Shown in pieces: positions 59,154 to 64,000 of a stretch of DNA of 64,000 nucleotides. Numbering within the stretch: the stretch's first letter is position 1; every line of letters begins with the position of its first letter. The DNA comes from Cubamyces lactineus. Taxonomy: Eukaryota > Basidiomycota > Agaricomycetes > Polyporales > Polyporaceae. The stretch covers positions 1,922,001 through 1,986,000 of the forward strand of contig JACDTU010000004.1 of NCBI GenBank assembly GCA_022376465.1. The letters run 5' to 3'. Below the pieces are notes generated by a model. It saw only the letters and a list, made by a program, of their open reading frames with translations, had not been told where the DNA came from and made no database searches. A program made the translations under genes and the position numbers.

Positions 59154-59178
59154 GGTGCGCGTGGACTCCACGCGCACC
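59154..59178. repeat. Perfect inverted repeat, 11-base arms
   Basis: GGTGCGCGTGG, a three-base loop ACT, then CCACGCGCACC. GC-rich and perfect over 11 bases, so a transcript would form a very stable hairpin. Confidence 0.85.
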
Positions 59179-60153
59179 GCGCTTCTCGTCTCATCAACGA
59201 CCTACCTAATCATCCCATCAGACTCACGAGTGAATGGGCTCGCTGTGGCGTTAGCGGGGTCGCCGCTGCATCTCAAGCTTCCTGCCGTGGCTGCCCGAGG
59301 TCCTGCCTCGGCATGGGCGGCCGTCCGCCGTGGCCTGTGTGGATCGACGACGGCTACGGGCCACTGGGAACGTCGATGCAGCGATATGCTACATCCGCGC
59401 TAGCGCAGGCGGCAGGGAGCACGCGCCGTCGCGCCTAGCTAGTCCGGGAACGGTGCGGCGGGATATGGACCACGCGCCACAACGCCTGGGTGCAAAGGCA
59501 GTTGGCAAAGTGGATGATAACCGAAGCGAGCGCGACTCATTACAGCGATCGAGCTGATCAATGGAGAAACGGTAGTCGGGTGCCGGGTAATCTGCATGGA
59601 CACCCACGCATGTACAGCCTTGGCTGGGGAGGCCGGCGGGTGAGGAGAAGAAGGAGAGAGAAAAAAATCGGAAGGAGTGCAGCTAGCGCAGGGAGTAGGT
59701 TGAACCATGCCTGTTCGAGCAGGATTCAGAAGGGTGGGAATGGATTCCCGCGGGAGTGGAATGGTCCGGGAAAGGAAAAACGGGCGCATTTCGGGGCCGA
59801 TTGCGGGGGATGGCGAAAATAAAGGGGAAAATAAAGGGAGGATAGGATGGTGATCGGCTGGATGGCTTGTTTCTGTTTCTCGTCTTCCGCGCGAGAGAGT
59901 GAGGGAGGAGGCGCCAGCGCCAGTCTCAGCGATTCAGAGCTCTCTCCCTGCCACCCTCTTCCCCTCCGTTCTCTCTTCCGTCTCTTCCTCACCCTCCTCT
60001 CCCCTCCCTCCTCGTCCCGCTAACCCTCGCTGCTCGCCCGCCCACCCCCCGCCCTTTCCATCCTATCTTTATTCCTTCCATCCATGCGCTCTGTCCGCTC
60101 TCTGCGCTTCCTCTAATCCCTCATCCTCGGGCGATGCGAGCTACACTCATATC

Positions 60154-63100
60154 ATGTACACAAACCATGTCCACCAAGGCCATAATCCCGCTATTCCTCT
60201 CCACAACCCGTATCCGAACCACATGCCCAACGGGCACGCTCACCAACACCACTCTCCCAATCCGCCCCCACAGCAACACCCTCCACCTTCGAACCACCGC
60301 TCACAGGCCCAAGCGCCGAAGGAGCGCATCACGGTTCAAGCCGTGCCCTCAGTCACGGTGCACAACAACGAGCTCCTCGTTGGCGACTCCAAGAGCAGTC
60401 AGTGTCCGCTCTCATATGCCCTCTCTGCTTCCTTCGTGGCTTCCATGGTGCGTGGATGCTCAACTGACCGACTTAAACTTTCTAGGCTCCACGCGTTCGT
60501 ATACGCCGCTCAAGGTGGTGGGAGATGGTTCGTTCGGGACGGTATGGTTGTGCGATTGGCATGGGACGCTACCGCCCAATACACCCTTGTCTGCCATGCA
60601 ATGCGGTCGTGGGGCGAGGCCCGAATATGCGGGGAAGAGGCTGGTCGCCGTCAAGAGGATGAAAAAGACCTGGGAAGGAGGCTGGGATGAGTGCAAGAAG
60701 CTCAAGGAGCTTGAGGTGCGTGTCCATCGTATTACGGCCTCGCTTCAGCCATTGAACCGCCGATGTGAAGTCATTACGGGCTATACCGTACCACCCCAAC
60801 ATCATCCCGCTCTACGACTTCTTCCTCCTCCCCGACACCAAAGAGCTCTACTTCGTATTCGAGTCAATGGAGGGCAACTTATACCAACTCATCAAGACCC
60901 GCAAAGGTAAGCCTTTGGCGGGCGGTCTCGTCTCCTCCATTTTTCGTCAGGTCGTCTCCGGACTTCACCACATACACGAATCTGGCTATTTTCATCGGGA
61001 CATGAAGCCGGAGAATCTCCTTGTTACGACCACGGGCTTGTACGACTACCGTCCGGTATCGCCCTTTGCAACTCCGGACTCGCCACCGGAGAGTGACGTA
61101 GTCGTGATCATCAAGCTCGCCGATTTCGGTCTCGCGCGTGAGACGAAGAGCAAACCTCCGTACACTGAGTACGTATCGACGCGATGGTACCGCGCTCCTG
61201 AGGTTCTCCTCAAGAGCAGAGACTACTCAAACCCTGTGGACATGTGGGCGCTTGGGACGATCATGGCTGAGTTGGTCAACCTACGACCCTTGTTCCCCGG
61301 ACAAGGAGAGATCGATCAAGTAGCCCGAATCTGCGAAGTTCTAGGCGATCCATGCAGGGACTACGGCTGCGACGAACGAGGGAAGCCCATCGGAGGCGGG
61401 AAGTGGCCCAAGGGTGTTAAGATGGCTCGTGCAGTGGGGTTTCAGTTTCCTGAGGTGCGCATTTAGTCACCCATTCTTGGACAACCCACCTCATTATCGC
61501 TATCAGATCCCACCCAGGGATATCTACTCAATGTTCGATCCTGCGGTACCACTCAAACTGGTGGAGTGTATCGCGGACTTGCTCAAGTACGATCCCGACT
61601 TGCGGCTGACGAGCAAGCAGTGTCTCGAGCATCCATACCTCCTTGAGACGACGCCGCTCAACAACCCACCGGGACCCCCAGGCGTCCATGTCAATGGGAC
61701 GACCAACGGAAACGGCGTTTATGCGCGATCGTCGCAGCGGAACGGAGTCTCTCCAGCTCGTTCGCTACCATCGGTTACCCCACGCGACGTACCGCCGTTC
61801 GAACCACAAGCCCCTGCTGCTACCGTGCAAATACCGGAAGCGTCCTCTTCACATCGCTCCTCGTTCTACGAGTCGAGAAGTTGCGCAACGTCCGATGCAC
61901 GAGGAGCGCCGCCATACGCCCAGGATGCTGTTCACCATGTTCGTCTTCCACACGGTGTATCACCTGTACAATCTTCTGCACCTTCAGACATCTCGCACGG
62001 TTGGCCCTCATACACGTCCGACTCTCAATCGCAATGGGACGCGATGGACATCTCACCACAAGTGGAAATTCCTCCCGATGGATTTCCGCAATCGATGGAC
62101 ATCCAGACGTCTCCGATGGTTCGGGAACATCCCGCGCGACCACAAATCGAAGACCCGATTTCCAACGGTGCGCACGGACACATCCAAGAAGTCCCACGGG
62201 AACAGCCATCCAGCAAGCTTGGGAAGTTCAGCTTCGCCAGGAAGACGAGCAAATGGGGCCTTGGAGGCATGTTTGGGCACGGAGACAAGGGCTCACAGGC
62301 CCTGGCGCCGGTGCAAGAAATCCCCGTCGGGTCTGCTGGCTCAACACCGTCTCTCAAGCGCACGCAGTCCTCGAGCACAGACAGCCGCTCACTCTCGGAA
62401 CTCTCGCCGATGCAGGACGTGCCACGCGTCATTCTGGATCCCAAGCAGCGGAAGAAGGAGGCAGCACGCATGCAACGCGACGCAGAGAAGCAACGGCGGT
62501 TGCTCGCGGAGAAAATGCAGAAGGAGCAGGCCCGAGCGGTCATGGAGAAGAGCAAGCGAATCCGCGACAGCTCCGGCGATTTCGAATGGCGCAGCACACA
62601 CGCACTCGCCCTGCTCCATGGCACCGGAACGAGCGAGACGTTCACTCAGCAGCAGCAGGTGCGTCAAGGCAAGCAGCCAGCTGCAGCTGGGCCCATACGG
62701 CAAACACAGAGCCACAGCGTCTCTTCCTTCAACGCCGCTGGTGGGAGCTTTGCCAGCCCACTCGACACCCACCCGCGTGGAGACTGGCGGAGAGACGAGC
62801 GTGTGGCCAAGGCAAGGCGGCGAGATTTCGACGACGACCACTCAATGTCGTCAACAGACCTACCAAGCGGGGTCTCGGTCATCTCCTTCGCGACGGTGGA
62901 TAGCGATCCTGGCCCGGCACGCCTACGACATCGACCGAGCGCGCTGGGTATCAGCCGCATGACCTCTATGTCGTCTCTTGGGACGACGATGTCGGACGAG
63001 TTCTCACCGCACGCACGGTCATCGACGTCTCTCGCGATGGAGCAGCAGTTCGCGAACGACTTCCACCTTCGGGCATCTGTGGACTCGTCGTCGATCTCAG

Positions 63101-63560
63101 ATGGTGGCTCACCTGCGGTCGCGCCGATGCATATGCTCTCGCTCTCGTCGCCAGTACCGTGGGCGCATCTCGAGAACGGGCAATCTGTTGAGGATGGGAA
63201 CGAGCGACCGACATTGAGCATCCCGCCGCAGCCGAAGCATCCAACCGGTTTCCAACCACAGGGTCCGCTTAGTCCTTATGAACACGGGCGAGGCGGTGAG
63301 AACGGCTATCCATCAAGTCCTGGAGTTGCACCGAAGTCGGCGATCAATCCCATGTTCAAAGTGGTGAGTTGCCTCATTTGAACTTCATCGCGGTCGTGCG
63401 CTAATTGTCATCTGCGCAGCCGCCGCTCATCACATCGCTCGGGCGTCCGGGTTCTCTACCACCCTTCTCTCAGCTCGAAGCCGTGGCCGAGGGCGAGTAC
63501 CCACCATTGTCGCCCATGTCGTTCACAAATCCGGAAGACCTTGCCAATGACTACAGCTAA
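60154..63560 (+). CDS. CRK1: RCK-family protein kinase, Crk1/Ime2-like
   Basis: MAP/CDK-related Ser/Thr kinase of the MAK/ICK/Ime2 group; in Ustilago Crk1 controls morphogenesis and mating, in yeast Ime2 drives meiosis. The N-terminus (MYTNHVHQGHNPAIPLHNPY) is His/Pro-rich. Kinase domain: VVGDGSFGTVWL, Lys in RLVAVKRMKK, YHPNIIPLYDFFLLPDTKEL, FHRDMKPENLLV, KLADFGLARETKS, the dual-phosphorylation TEY in PPYTEYVSTRWYRAPEVLL, and MWALGTIMAELVNLRPLFPG. About 25 residues (TTTGLYDYRPVSPFATPDSP...) are inserted between the catalytic loop and DFG, as in Crk1 relatives. A 600-residue Ser/Pro/Gln-rich tail follows, with a basic coiled stretch near KKEAARMQRDAEKQRRLLAE. Last exon ends EDLANDYS, TAA at 63558-63560. 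Confidence 0.93.
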
Positions 63561-64000
63561 CACCTGTGGTGCATTCCCCCATCTTCTTGCTGATTCTTCG
63601 CGCCTCCCCACTTCGTGGTTCCACTGCTGTACATCCTGGGTCACCTGTCGCATATCACGCTCGTTCTTGCTTCCTATTCAACGCCCCACCTGCTCCCATC
63701 TCCGACCTGCATGCGCCGCTGCAACCTGTACCCGCACCGCGCCCTCCTCATCATCCTCATCCCATCCACCTCCCTACCTCCGCTGGCCACGCCGCCATTT
63801 TTCACCGCCATGCATCCAACTCCCTCCCCACACTCTCATCGCCGCCCATCGACTTGTGCACATCTCGTTTTCTCGTACTTATCTGTTGCATTCGTTCGTC
63901 GTTCTTTGGACCTCCATTGTAGTTGTCTGGACTCCCGTCATCCACCACTATCTCTGCGGAACGCCAAGTGCGCACCCACACTTGCACTCGCGCACTCGCT
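63561..64000. other. Right-edge sequence, probable 3' untranslated region
   Basis: C/T-rich and without a recognisable gene; presumably the kinase 3' untranslated region. Confidence 0.5.

Larger units (their letters stand above)
58489..60153. other. Long 5' region of the Crk1-like kinase
   Basis: 1.7 kb without a recognised gene. It contains two adjacent perfect inverted repeats (59136-59178) and a C/T-rich tract from about 59920 to 60120 directly before the kinase start, typical of a long fungal leader. Confidence 0.5.

Overview
The window is nuclear DNA from a filamentous basidiomycete, most likely an Agaricomycete. The signs are protein genes broken by many introns of about 45-65 bases with GT..AG ends, dense packing on both strands, and characteristic mushroom families: a WW/membrane-protein gene of the kind expanded in mushrooms, an RCK-type Crk1/Ime2-like kinase, RTA1-like exporters and proteinase K-type proteases. 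Coordinates given for multi-exon genes run from start codon to stop codon and include introns. I joined exons by hand from reading frame, splice consensus and family similarity. No tRNA, rRNA, CRISPR array or intact transposon was recognised.

Layout. 0-11 kb: a GST-like enzyme and a divergent SGT1-type co-chaperone, a tandem pair of RTA1-like seven-helix proteins, dihydrofolate reductase, mitochondrial ribosomal protein bL36m and a drug/metabolite-type transporter. 12-17 kb: a tandem pair of secreted subtilases. 18-30 kb: Ppz-type phosphatase, ribosomal protein uS17 (RPS11), an orphan seven-helix receptor-like protein, DNA ligase I, mitochondrial pyruvate carrier 1 and a basidiomycete-type hypothetical protein.

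31-41.5 kb is an accessory island with long gene-poor gaps. It holds four small, acidic, disordered proteins, all on the minus strand. Three of them carry an acidic run followed by an IPRG-type motif and a basic tail; the fourth has a diverged version. I regard them as one undescribed, locally expanded family (called the IPRG family here). A WW/membrane gene ends the island.

41.8-64 kb returns to conserved genes: isopentenyl-diphosphate isomerase, a REC8-type meiotic cohesin subunit, a GRAMD4-like membrane protein, a TPR-MYND protein, mRNA decapping enzyme DCP2, a secreted FAD-linked oxidase, PRPP synthetase and a Crk1/Ime2-like kinase.

Most conserved genes are unrelated housekeeping functions (replication, translation, nucleotide, isoprenoid and pyruvate metabolism, mRNA decay, meiosis) and show no joint pathway. 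Local organisation is mainly tandem duplication (RTA1, subtilases, IPRG family) and several divergent gene pairs sharing short promoters.
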